Source: Halichondria panicea (lineage: Eukaryota > Porifera > Demospongiae > Suberitida > Halichondriidae). Taken from it: DNA of 64,000 nt. The translations under genes and the position numbers were made by a program. The stretch is taken from positions 2,210,525 through 2,274,524 of the forward strand of contig NC_087378.1 of the NCBI RefSeq assembly GCF_963675165.1, read 5' to 3'. The notes beneath the pieces were generated by a model. It saw only the letters and a list, made by a program, of their open reading frames with translations. It made no database searches and was not told where the DNA came from. Below, in pieces: positions 29,314 to 40,398 of this stretch; position 1 is the stretch's first letter; every line of letters starts with the position of its first letter.

Positions 29314-32300
29314 TCAACTATGAGCAGGTTTTAGTAATGGGAACACTGTGAACACTATGAGGTCATGAGCATGTGAAGTGTTCTCCAGTTGCAGCTGGTT
29401 GTTAGGGGTGACTAAGAACTCTCTCCTCAGCTTCTCCTGACAGCTGACGGCTAAACTGTTGGCTCTGCCCTCACCACTCCACACAATGCCTGCATACATA
29501 CGCGTGAAAGTAGATCGTATTGAAGGTTTCATTTATATAAGCACCATCTTACTTTTGATCCAGTTAATTGTTTAGAGATCTTTACATACTCACAAATGTA
29601 GCTAATTTATAACTTTATTAATCAGCCAAGGTATTATCCTGATCATTACCTGCAAACGGTCTCTCCTCCCCCTCTCTCTGGTACTTGGCTCCCGGGTGCA
29701 CCACAAAACCCTCTCCATAGAAACCATGATAGAACAGCCTCACCACTTTACCCCAGTCTCCTTTCTGTAGCACCTCACATTCTCTCCACCAACGCTCCTT
29801 GAAGGAGGGGTCAGTGTTACCAGCCCAGTCCAGAGTCTCTGTGAAGTGTGTGTGTGTGGGGGGGGGGGGGATTACTTCAGTGGAATGTTTTACTCCAAAT
29901 GCCAATTAACACTTGTTTTTATGGTTAATTCATGCGCACTGTAGACTGTGCAAACACAACTTGCTCACCATCTAGTAGTTTCTCATCAGACTCTAATCCC
30001 CTCAAGTGGTAGGTTTTCCTTGCTTCCTCCAGCTCCTCCGAGGCTATCCTCTCTCCTAGCACCCAGGCCAGCAGGTGAAAGTCATCCTGAGGCAGCTGGA
30101 TCTCAAAAGTCAACCACGGCCCTACGTCAGTACAGCAAGGAATTGACTACAAGCATTTTCAGATAGTTTACAAGGAAATAGATACTCGATTAAATAATTA
30201 TGAGGCCCCCCATGCAGCCTTAAGAAATAGGAAATTAGGCGGAATTGTAACTAGGCACCGTCACTATGTGTTTAAAACTCACACCAACATACATGTAACA
30301 CACTCCGTGTAGCTATCCTATAATTATATCACCTGTATATACCTGGAGCATGGATGATCTTCTGTTCAATGGTCCAGCTCTCCCAAGGTCTGATCTGGTA
30401 CTCATTCAATAGTGGATACAGGTTGTCATTTTCTCCAAAATGCCTCAGGGAGGAGAGAACCTACAATCATGGCATTTACAAGGTCATCAAGCTCTCACCA
30501 CACATATAAAGTAATAGCTACCTTCAGGTGACATATTTTAACAGGTAGATTTGTTTGCGATTTCACTGTTCAGCTCATTTTGCTGGTACATTGTAATTCT
30601 GCTAAATCCTGTTCAAGTTGTCCTTATAATTATGGATATCTAATGTACATGTTTACACATTGTGGTGTCATAAACATTGTGGTGAAATGCCGCTTAGGAA
30701 GCAAAATTCAAAAACAAAATGGCTTTTTCTTGTGAAAAAAGCTGACCAAGGCTTTATTTAAGGATATAAGATGGAAAATAGTGCACCAGACAGAGCTGCT
30801 TGGACTGTCTTATCAAAGTGTTACTGAGAATCTTCAAGTTGATCCATCAACTGTTTGTATGCACTCCTGTTTGTATATACAGGAGTATATGATTCATACA
30901 GTCATTCATACACTCCTGGTAGTGCATTGTTGACATGCTGACTAAGATCTACAACTTTATGGTTGACCACAGATAAAACCTTATAAGGAACGCTCAACAC
31001 AAAACGTTTTTTTGTGAATATTGCAAAGATTCTGCAAAATCCTGTAGCAGAAATTAATACCTGCGAAAATAATAATTAGACTGAGCCCCCCCTACATATC
31101 CATACAAATATCTCCCTTAGAGCCATATACAAAATGTAGAAACCATTGTTTTGAAATTTGACAATCTTGCACCCAAACCACCTACACTATATACATGCAA
31201 CCATTGACCCACTTTATCTTTGGTGACGTCAGGCCTCAAACCGAGCCTTGTCTTGACAGGGCCTAGCTCCATGTTATAGGGAGGAACGTCTAATGGAGGA
31301 AAGAAGTAAGCCTCTGTTTTGCCATGGCCCATACAGCAACCATCCACCACGTCTCCAGCATGCACGTGACAGGGAATGGGCGGCACCTCAGTTTCTTCTG
31401 ATGGGAGAGAGAAGACATGCAGTAATCAACAAATATACAATAGGCAAATTTTGAAGAAACTAGTTAGTACAAGCCAGCTTGTTTTAAAATTAGTCTACCT
31501 AGGGACTGAATGCTACACTATACCTAGTCTATACAGTGGTTTGCAGAATAGTTGTCATACCATTGATACAGGAAGAAAGGGATTGGCAACGGATCACGTG
31601 CGCCCGTAAGCTACACATAAAATCAATACAGAGCTTGACGAGCCATCCGTGTTTCCCACCCAACGCGGTAGAACAACCTTTGTTGTAAGTAGCTAGAGGT
31701 ACATACGACGCTATGTACCTGTACTTCTCTCATTCAACTCTGGAGTAAGGTTAGGCTGTCTCTTAACTCCACCGATATCCAGAATTTTTGTGAGTGGCCA
31801 GAGAGCTGCATAGTCTCCCATGAGCTCCTTCTCTGCTACCCTCAGGGCTGTTGGTAGGGACACCAACTGATCACCAATCAGGAGAGAGGTGATTCCTGCA
31901 ATACAACACAGAGTATGAATGCAGGCACAGTGGGGTGTGCCTTATTATTCTTTGAGTGATGAGGCTACCATAGTGTTGCATGGTCTATATCATTACACAA
32001 TTATGTAGAAGTAATAATACCCCATCAACAAGCCACTTTCAAACACCCTAAACCCTCAAACATTAACCACCTTCGTCCTTTACTGGGATGGCGTTCTTAG
32101 CTTCTGTTTTGGACATGATCCACCACTCCACCGGCAGCGATCCACGCTCATCAACCATTTCAGGAATGAACTGAGTGTTAGGGGCTATGATCCCCCGTCC
32201 TGTGTACATGGCACGGTGCACAATTGCAGGAGAGGAGAAGAGAATACCATTCTGGGAACCGAGAGCCTGGGGAAGAGGGAAGGTGACTGTGACTTGTCAT

Positions 32301-32381
32301 AGGTTGCTATGTCTCACTATGCAGGATGCATGTCAGCTCTTGTACCTTGGTGATCTCTTGATGCAAGGAAATAGGTTCCAT
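29314..32381 (-). CDS. Conserved-looking protein of unidentified family, possibly cupin-like
   Basis: Eight exons, minus strand: 32381-32346, 32266-32071, 31895-31719, 31397-31213, 30460-30343, 30121-29969, 29838-29650, 29489-29314. They sum to 1230 bases (409 residues) with consistent GT-AG junctions and phases. The start MEPISLHQEITK lies 107 bases from the divergent receptor gene if its first ATG is used. I do not recognise the family. Residues 145-175 contain CHVHAGDVVDG and GHGKTEAYFFPPLDVPPYN, a His-x-His...Glu arrangement like a metal-binding cupin motif, as in class I mannose-6-phosphate isomerase relatives. Near the C-terminus NTSHAHDLIVFTVFP could be a second His site. Trp/Tyr-rich stretches (RPWESWTIEQ, ERWWRE) are also seen. 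No signal peptide or membrane span is present, so a soluble enzyme is the best guess. An orphan copy of the last exon lies at 34911-35080. Confidence 0.72.
30763..30855 (+). pseudogene. Transposase helix-turn-helix relic (Tc1/mariner-like)
   Basis: In the fourth intron of the minus-strand gene, the plus strand encodes DIRWKIVHQTELLGLSYQSV and TENLQVDPSTV. This is the N-terminal helix-turn-helix pattern of mariner/DDE-type transposases. No catalytic domain follows, so it is a dead fragment. Confidence 0.6.
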
Positions 32382-32545
32382 TTTTAATTAATACCACACC
32401 ATAATGGTAAAAGGGCGTTACTGTTTTACACAGAAAAGAATGAGGTGGGTGGGGCTCAATAGCTGCAATCTCAGTATAGCTGCCAGGAGTGCATGAATAC
32501 TGCATAATGCAAGAATTTTCATTCAACATCAGAGATTATGCTAAG
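32382..32545. promoter_or_regulatory. Bidirectional promoter between the 29314-32381 gene and the Eph-like receptor
   Basis: The ATG of the minus gene (32381) and the first in-frame ATG of the plus gene (32489) are 107 bases apart, or 164 to the preferred ATG at 32546. No TATA box is obvious. Confidence 0.6.
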
Positions 32546-34815
32546 ATGATAGCTATAGCCAACCTGCTGATGATGATGGGTATGCTGACAATGGTGGCTG
32601 GGCAGGCTCCAGGAGATGAGCAAGAACTGTGTACAGTATTTCTACCTGACCTAGGAATAAACATAGTGGAGGACCCTCCTAATGGGAGGATTCTAATGGA
32701 CTCCACTCACTATAACAGGTTGCTTGCACCAAACAGTAATCCAGTGTGGCAGGCAGTGGACCTTGATGCCAATAATCCCATTGGGCTCCGTTCATCAGTA
32801 AGTAATTCTAGAACAAATTTCTAGCCGGTATTTTTGTTCTTCTTTTTCAGTGGATAGAACAAGGGGTTAACTGTGAGTCTACCATATCTGTTTGCGGTTG
32901 GTCAGGTGGGGATCAGAACAACTGGCTCTTTACTCAGCACATCAACAGAACTGTGGATGGATACCCCCTACAGCAAGTCTCCGTACAGATCGAATACCAG
33001 CAGTCTACTTGCCCTGATACTACGGTAGACAACACAAGATGTAGGAGAATATTTGACCTTTGGAAATATGAGACATCTTCAGTGAATCTTGTGGCTGCCA
33101 GGGACACTAGTAATTATGTGGCTATACGAACCTTGACAACTCAGGTCTCTGGAACTATCACACAAAGTATTGACAACTTTGGATTCAATACCGATGAATC
33201 TGGGTTCTACCTCGCTATTAGAGATCGTGGCACTTGTATTCTCATCTCTCGACTGACTGTCTTCTATAATGCCTGTCCTGGCGAAACAGTAAACTTGGTG
33301 GTGCGCCCTGAAACGATAGCTCCTATGGTAGGGTCTGGTATACAGCTCAGCGTTAATGCCTCTTGTGTCGATAACTCCAGTCCTGTAGGTAATGATTTCT
33401 GGCTTAAGTGTTTGGATAGCGGTGACTGGGTTGCTGCAGCCTCTAGTAGGTGTGAGTGCAACACTGGGTTTGTTCCCACCATGGACGGAGAAAATTGTTT
33501 GTGTAAGTATGACCAGTTAAAATTATTGTTAAACTTATATCTACGTGTAGTTACAGGATGTGCATGCATGTGCTTGTATAGGATTGGGTCAATTAATGCC
33601 TCCCCCCCCCCATACAGCCTGTGACCCTGGGTTCTACGCCAGTGTGGCTAATACTATTGCAGAGTGTCTAACATGCCCTAGCAACAGCAACAGCACAGCC
33701 TCAGGCCTGGCAGAGTGTCCCTGTGATGATGGTTACTACAGAACACCACAAGAGGTGGACCTTCCATGCACTCGTGAGTTGGAGGACATAATTATTTGGG
33801 TAATCGCTCCACTCCCAAAATGCCTCGATCTAACAATTGATTTAATGGCTGTTACATACACTGTACGTACGAAATACCTGATCACCTATAATGCTGTACT
33901 TCTAAACACAGCGCTGTACATTGTATTTGCTACAGGCTCGTATCAATATTTCCATAACTGTTGTAGACAAGCCATTGTGATGTGTGTATTGCTCTGCAGT
34001 TTTAGTTCAATGGTTCAATTGATGTTGATGAAAATATTATTCCACCATTTCCTTAGCTCATTCGGTCATGCAGTCTTCCTGTCATACACGCACACACACA
34101 CACACACACACACATACACACACAGTTCCCCCATCCCCTCCGCTTAATGTAAAGGTGGTGGGTACGTCCAGTACCACGATAACGTTAGCCTGGGAGGAGC
34201 CAGTGTCCACTGGTGGTAGGGGGAGAGATGAACTACGATACAACCTCTGGATCAGGACTGCTGGGGAGATAGACATCGAACTATCTAATACTGTCACCGA
34301 CACCATGGGAGTGATTGGAGGTAAGCAGCTACTTGGATAGTACTTGGATAGTACTTTATGAAGATACGCTTCAGCGGGCAAGGTTCCATCCTAGTGCTTA
34401 CCCTTCCAAATACACCCACCCACCCACAGGACTATTTTCAGATATTGAGTACACAGTATTTGTGACATCAGAGACGGACATAACAGATTTTATCCCCGTG
34501 AAAGAGGTTTTCATTCTGGCCAGAGGAGATACACTTGTTCAATCTACTGGTGGGATTGCAACTGAACTATTAGTGGGAGTAACTGTGTCTGTTGTGGCTG
34601 TAGTGTTTACTGCAATTGCTGTCATAAGCGTCGTCAGTATTGCTTGTGTATGCTACAAAAAACGCGTGAAGAAGATAGAGATTGAACTCCAGGAATTGCA
34701 GATGGTGCAGGTCAACACAAATCTCTCCTACGGACAAGCCACTCAGTCAAATGATTGCATTGTGGAAACTGTTTACTCGGACGGACAATATGAAATTGTA
34801 AACGACTTTGCTTGA
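32546..34815 (+). CDS. Eph-receptor-like single-pass protein lacking a kinase domain
   Basis: Five exons: 32546-32797 (an upstream in-frame ATG at 32489 is possible), 32851-33502, 33618-33773, 34126-34320, 34430-34815. I prefer 32546 because MIAIANLLMMMGMLTMVAGQ is a signal peptide. The ephrin-binding-type domain has VCGWSGGDQNNWLFTQHINR, RRIFDLWKYETSS, SGFYLAIRDRGTCI and VFYNACPG. A cysteine-rich EGF-like region matches Eph (CDPGFYA, CLTCPSNS, CPCDDGYYR). One fibronectin-III domain follows (PPSPPLNVKV, TLAWEEP, STGG); Eph receptors have two. The membrane span is IATELLVGVTVSVVAVVF onward, then CYKKRVKK. The tail is only about 54 residues with NLSYGQ, TVYSDG and QYEIV and then a stop. No kinase exon is found downstream. 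It could be a decoy or co-receptor for ephrins; that role is inferred. Confidence 0.87.
34088..34125. repeat. (CA)n microsatellite forming a splice acceptor in the Eph-like gene
   Basis: The CA run ends in CACACAG, the acceptor of the fibronectin-III exon at 34126. Confidence 0.85.
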
Positions 34816-34910
34816 ACATTACAAACTCGTGTGTACAATCATGTTATTTGCATATTCACTGACTACAATATCCTAAGTCATCATCAGAGCAAAAAACCAT
34901 ATCACATCAA

Positions 34911-35080
34911 ACAACACTGTGAACACTATGAGGTCATCAGCATGTGAAGTGTTCTTGAATTGCAGATGGTTGCTAGGAAGAATTCTTTCCTCAGCTTCTT
35001 CTGACAGCTGACGGCTAAACTGTTGGCTCTGCCCTCACCACTCCACACAATGCCTGCATGCATACGCGTGAAAGTACATC
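34911..35080 (-). pseudogene. Orphan, decayed copy of the last exon of the 29314-32381 gene
   Basis: The segment aligns along its whole length with 29336-29517, including the acceptor region and part of the preceding intron (CCTGCAT.CATACGCGTGAAA). The frame first reads GIVWSGEGRANSLAVSCQKK, then shifts and ends early (FFLATICNSRT... stop) where the intact gene reads LVTPNNQLQLENTSH. The other seven exons are absent nearby. The orientation matches the parent gene. Confidence 0.9.
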
Positions 35081-35279
35081 GGAAAAAAATTGATGAGTAA
35101 TTTGTTGCATATACAATAAGCATTGCAAGTCCATCCTAATGATCCAGTAATAGAGAGAATGGTGACACCTCGGTAACATAATAATTATGTCAGTACTTGG
35201 AGAAATGCATGTAAAAAATGGCAGTGTGGTTTGTGTTGCCATGATACTGGTATACAAACCGTGTTATAAATTATTTACT

Positions 35280-35397
35280 TACCGTATAGCGTGTATATTT
35301 CGAAGGTATAAATATTCGCAGTTTTTGCTGATCAAGCATGCACCGCTAACATTTATACCCACGAATTTAATATCACATGCATGCATGCTACACGGTA
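35280..35397. mobile_element. Short MITE, TACCGTA family
   Basis: It starts TACCGTATAGCGTGTATATT, close to the 7337-7608 element, and ends with CTACACGGTA. It is an internally deleted copy of 118 bases. Confidence 0.75.
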
Positions 35398-35650
35398 TAT
35401 CCCATTGCTATGTTGTTGCTATGAATTTTCCGTAAAGTGATAATGCACTAACCACAAAGTCATAATGTAGTTGCGTCCTTTTGCTAGATCGGACATGCTA
35501 TGTACCTCAATCTGTCATGGTTAAGTTAACAGTATTGCTATGTAATTTGTTTGGTCATTTTGACAAATGGGCCTTAGGGTCACCTGCAACAGCAAGGGAA
35601 TCAGCTGTGCATGGTGGCTTTGTAGATTGACAGTAGTGTTGACAATTTAT

Positions 35651-35704
35651 TATGTCCTGACTATTTATATGTACCTAGTAGGTACATATAATAGTCAGGA
35701 CATA
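35651..35704. repeat. Near-perfect hairpin of 54 bases
   Basis: The arms TATGTCCTGACTATT/TATGTACC (35651-35675) and GGTACATATAATAGTCAGGACATA (described in parts: GGTACATATA, ATAGTCAGGACATA; 35681-35704) pair with a five-base loop and one slip. It lies in the gap between the Eph-like gene and U6, with no gene around it. Confidence 0.85.
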
Positions 35705-36117
35705 AGGCTAGTTCTGCTTTTCTTTTGTAGCAGGCTACAGCTTCAGTAATGCATGTCTTCAGCAACACCCTATCCATTCTTGCCCCTGCAATGTGGAGTA
35801 GCAAACACAACAAAGATGTTTGTGGAACAGCCAACTCACATACAAGGATTCCTGTATAGAACATTTAACCACAAAAATGTTAGCTTGCATAAAGTGCTGA
35901 CAGTGCACGTTTAATGCAGCAACCACTCTAACTCTTGTTTTAAATACTTTTGAGCAACAATTTTTGTATATATACATTCTCTCCAAACACATCTAACTCC
36001 TTAGCATGATAAAAACTAGTTAAATAGTATGGTTTGCAAGAAAATAGATAAAACATTCAATACGTCACCAGAGACGAAACCAACCTGTTTTGTGGTTGAA
36101 AAAGAGAATAAATATCA

Positions 36118-36167
36118 AAAAATGTGGAACGCTTCACGAATTTGCGTGTCATCCTTGCGCAGGGGCC

Positions 36168-36207
<40 letters not shown>

Positions 36208-36224
36208 AGTGCCGAAGCAACTAC
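36118..36224 (-). ncRNA. U6: U6 spliceosomal RNA
   Basis: On the minus strand, 107 bases match the U6 consensus. The 5' stem is G.AGTTGCTTCGGCA.TACAT. The universally conserved core includes ATACAGAGAAGATTAGCATG with the ACAGAGA box, then GCCCCTGCGCAAGGATGACA and CGCAAATTCGTGAAGCGTTC. A run of six T (36122-36117) forms the pol III terminator. U6 is the catalytic RNA of the major spliceosome. The gene is alone, with no nearby 5S or other snRNA copies. Confidence 0.97.
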
Positions 36225-36249
36225 ACTAAGCTATAATGTAGTGCACCCA

Positions 36250-36255
36250 TATATA
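36250..36255 (-). promoter_or_regulatory. Pol III TATA box of U6
   Basis: TATATA lies 26-31 bases upstream of the U6 5' end, the standard position for type 3 pol III promoters. A PSE would be expected around 36275-36300, but I cannot recognise one. Confidence 0.8.
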
Positions 36256-37946
36256 GACGAGGGTACTCGCTATCTATCGTTCGTGGTAGAAATGGAATGC
36301 ATGAAATTCAACAACAAATTAGCAGTTGGGCAACGGCAATGGGCAGCGTAATTGTTCCTAAGCTTTACACAATCTCACACTCCACTTACACACCAGCTTA
36401 AATTTCCTCACCACTGAAACAACAACTAGCCAAAACATTGAGGAATCATATAAAATCTGTTTGAACTGAATACCTCTAGCATAAGGGGAGATATGCTCTA
36501 ACTCCTACAGGGACCTATTTCTTCACTACTACAAGCCCACCCTAGCTAGTAGTACACTTCACTGCCCAAGCTTGTACTTCAAGTCCTTTAGCCACTTAGC
36601 TCAAGTAGTGCTAAAAAGCTGATAATGAAATTAGAGAGATCAGTGGGCTGATTGCATAGTAAGATTAAATACACACCCATAAGAACTCACCTCACCTTGT
36701 GAGCCTCAGGAATACAGTTTGAGTGCTCACCTAAAGGAAACAGAGCAGATAATCTTGGTGATTCTTATTAGCTTACATTGTATGAATGCCCTATTGAAGT
36801 TTTGTTTCAACCCCAGCACCACTGTACTTTAGGGAGTGTGAACTGAACATATGGGTGGCATTTCATTGAGTGCTCTGTCATTATTTGGCGTGCTCTTGTT
36901 ACGTCTGGAGACACTCCTTGCCCTGCAGTCATTAAATTCATGCAGATTGAGTGGCTCAATAGTTACCTGTCCACCCGTTTTTCAGCTCTGTTTCACGGCC
37001 TCGATAAATTGATCATTAAATTATTGTGTAGATCTGCGCTACATTGTGAACAAACTACACATAATTATCTCATAGTCTGAGCATCATACACTACTTTTCA
37101 TTGACTGACATCTCACCGTAGCTGAGCTGTCTTGTTAGCAGATGACTGTGAAATTGACATTGCAGGAAACACAGGAAATCACTGTGTTGGACTTTTCTGC
37201 AGCTGAGGGAAGCCTCAACCACAGAACATAGTGGATTCTAATATTAGGATTCTAATATTAGCTCTGAACAATACTGACTAAAGGTAACTAAAGTCTATTA
37301 TAATAAATGTTTGCACTCTCAAAACCCACACACACACACACACTGAAGTTTGTTTATATTCAAGTTGTATAATAATACTGTATACAGCAGAATTGCATTC
37401 AAAATAAACATGTTACAAGAGTATTATCAGTCAGAAACGTCTGAGCAATCCTTCTTTCATTCTGCTTACAAATTTATGCTTAATTAATCGGCCTGGAATC
37501 GAGGCTACTAGACGGCACAACTTTACTGCAAAGATCTTCAGACTTGTGGTCATAGCCGATTTTAGTCGTCAAATATTCGACTCTAAACAGTGACCTACCA
37601 GCAGTATCTATGAAGAAAAATGCCAGAGTTTACTATAATTTTCGACTTCTACACGTGTACAATGTGCATTGATTAGGTAAAGATCATTAATAATAATTAT
37701 AACATCACTCGAGTTGATGTAAACGGATTTGCTAACCCTTTTCCTTTCATTATGGGTAAAGATCTCACAAGAATAAACCATAAACTGGATCACAAATACT
37801 GCAACTGGTAAAGGGTCATCGAAAATAGATACAAAATTGCAAATTATTACTACTGTACTGGTAAAGGGTCATTGCTCTGCACTACAAAATAAAAAAATTA
37901 ATGTGCAAATCCTGTAAATATGAGGTCACAAGTTATACTAGTTATA
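36256..37946. other. Long intergenic region with no recognised gene
   Basis: AT-rich sequence. A GATTCTAATATTAG word is tandemly repeated at about 37233-37261, and a short CA run is at about 37328. I see no coding exon, tRNA or snRNA beyond the U6 upstream region. Confidence 0.5.
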
Positions 37947-40175
37947 CTATGAAGGTGAAATACATTCTGCTGCTATTTGGTCCCTCTTTGACAGGGCACA
38001 GGCAGCTGCCCCAAACCGAACTGTCGGTAGTTTAGCGACAGGTACCCACTTGAGCGTGCTTGGATCATAGCACTCGACACTGTCAAGATATTCCGAGCCA
38101 TTCGATCCTCCTGTAATGCACGTGAAAGTGTGTGTGTATGTGTGTATGAGTGAGTGCAGGTGTGAGAGTGTGCATTATAAGGAGGTGTGTTTATGTTCTA
38201 GTTTGCTTAGCGAAAGTACAATACCAACATTACAATAACAAATCAATAATAAAGCCGAAAATAAAAACAAACCTTACAAGAAATACACAACTAGCTCACC
38301 CATAACATAGATGAGGTTTCCGATAGAGACCATTGCCAAGCCAACGCGAGGGCTTCCCATTCGAGACACAATCTGCTTCCACTGGTTCAGCTCTGGGTTG
38401 TACACTTCAGCTCCATTGATGACTTCTTTCCCGGCCTGACCTCCAGCGACGAATATCTCCTTAGCAAGTAAGGCAGCACCTGTGCACAGAAAGCAAACAG
38501 GTCAGTGAAGCAATAAATACCCAGATGCAATGTACATTCAGAAATCCAAAGTATATGTACATACTCAGGATTCAAAATAGCTATGGTATGAGGACCTACT
38601 GTATATGGCTTTTGACACTTGCCAACTGACAGCTACATGTACTAATATAAAACCACTTTTATATGCTTAATGAGGCAATTACATAGTTATGCACTAAAGG
38701 TGAATACACTATACTTTAGTCATAGCACTATTACACTCACCTGCATTTGCTCTGGGGGCATACATGCTGGACATTCTCTCCCATTTCCTGTTGAGCAGGT
38801 CGAATCTCTCCACCGATCGCAGCTCCTCCTTCGAGTTAACCCCTCCAATTGCATAAATCCGCTGATCAAAATAGACGGAGCACAAATCACTGCGAGCATC
38901 CAACATAGCCGGCTGATAAGACCACTCGTCAATATCAGGATTGTAGAGCTCTAAAGAATGGAGATACGCCGATCCACTGAATCCTCCTAATACTAAAATC
39001 CCTTGTGGTGTAACAACAGCAGAGCAGCTTCTTCGTGCCGTATTGAGAGCAGCAACCTTCACCCAAGCATTCGACAGGGGCGAATATTTCTCGACAGTCT
39101 TGTGAGGCTCAGTGATGTCTGTTCCACCAATAGCGTACAGTTCCCCTTTGAATAACACGAGTGCCAAACGAGAGCGGCGTTGGAGCATCTTTGGACCCAT
39201 TCTCCATTTCTTTTCGTGGGGGTTGAAGAACGAGACATCCATCATCGACTGGCCAGAGTCCCCCGATCCTCCGACGAGACAGATGACTCCCATGAGTGAG
39301 CTTCGAGGCTGTGTTTTCTTGGGGTTGGAAAATAAAAGCACAGAGGCTGGATTTTCGTGGTAATCGAGTGCTTCTTGAATCATCACCTTCACTTCGTACA
39401 CTTGTGAGAGCGAGGAGTTGAGCATCACAACTGTGCTCAGAAAGTTTGGCTGGAGGATCGGAAATCTGACATGATTGTATAATGGTACAATGTATCTCTC
39501 CCTGTCCTGGTCACATTCAATCCATCTTGTGACTGCATAATAAACATCTTCTTCGGATTCTATCGTGATCTGGTCTCCTCTAACAAGCTCTTCGACTTCC
39601 TCAAAGCTGAGTTCAAGAAATTCGTCTTTTCTAGACATCTGTACAAAGTGCTGAAGCTGAAATTTGGTCGAGGCCGATACAAGATCTTTGAGGTTGAACA
39701 ATTGAGCATACTTCAGTATACCGAGACAATTTGCCGGAGACAAGTGCTTTGAAATGAATCGAGCACAAACTGCTACAATTTCGGGGAGATCGAACAGACT
39801 TGCAGTTGATAGAAGACCTTGAGCGTTGTCTTCGGTGATTTCCAGTTTTGTAGTGTAGACGAAACTGACGAGAAGCTTCACACTGTTAGCATCTACATCT
39901 TTGAGAACAACTTCACTTTGTACAGACTCTTGCATGCAATTGGTGAACATAGCCTTGAAGTATGGAATAGAAGCAGCTAGTACCAGTCTATGGGCTGGTA
40001 TGGAGAGCAGTGGAGTGTCGTGGCTGTTTAGCACCATCAGATTCACATCACAAAGTGCTCTCTGTCTCCATAGCTCCTCGATCTCTTTGCAGTTTGTGAG
40101 CCTCAGATCTTCCTTAACATGTGTGTAGCTTGATCCTTTCTCCATGTCCCTCACAGTCACTGTAGCAGCATGCAC
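37947..40175 (-). CDS. BTB-BACK-Kelch (KLHL-type) protein, likely CUL3 substrate adaptor
   Basis: Three exons, minus strand: 40175-38741, 38479-38300, 38110-37947 (592 residues). The BTB domain covers about residues 30-140 (CDVNLMVLN, IPAHRLVLAASIPYFKAMF). The BACK domain follows (CLGILKYAQLF, ... VEELV, AVTRWIECD). Six Kelch blades are marked by di-glycines: VGGSG, AIGGTD, VLGGFSG, AIGGVN, VAGGQAG, and MGGSNG across the last splice. This is the standard KLHL length and layout. Such proteins recruit substrates to CUL3 ubiquitin ligases; the particular orthologue cannot be told by eye. The start is MHAATVTVRD; a second ATG (40145, MEKGSS) is possible. It is divergent from the LRR gene across 223 bases. 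Confidence 0.95.
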
Positions 40176-40398
40176 ACAGGCTTGCTATAGCGCTAATGAT
40201 ACCTGATGGTTTCCTGGTACAGCACACATTGATAAACATTCCGGGGCTGACCAACAGCTAGCTCCAAACTCCGCGACCTTTCCCAGTTTCCAGATCCTAA
40301 AGCGTGTTGGATCTATATCTTAGATGGGCGTGCCCGTCCCCCATTTTTATGGCCGGGGACGGGCACGCCCATCTATCTATATCTAAGAGCTAGAGAAG
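40176..40398. promoter_or_regulatory. Divergent promoter between KLHL and LRR genes, containing a GC-rich hairpin
   Basis: 223 bases separate the start codons. An imperfect inverted repeat at 40311-40387 (GATGGGCGTGCCCGTCCC and GGGACGGGCACGCCCATC arms, flanked by CTATATCT on both sides) lies directly before the LRR start codon. Confidence 0.8.

Larger units (their letters stand above)
34816..36117. other. Intergenic region downstream of the Eph-like gene
   Basis: It contains only the orphan exon, a short MITE and the hairpin listed separately. I see no further coding exon and in particular no kinase-like motif (no HRDLAARN or DFG). Confidence 0.6.

Noticed and set aside
36700-37900. Search for more snRNA or tRNA genes near U6
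   Set aside because: No conserved U1-U5, tRNA A/B box or 5S pattern could be recognised.
34816-38000. Hidden kinase exons for the Eph-like gene
   Set aside because: No glycine loop, VAIK, HRD or DFG pattern was found on the plus strand before the Kelch gene.
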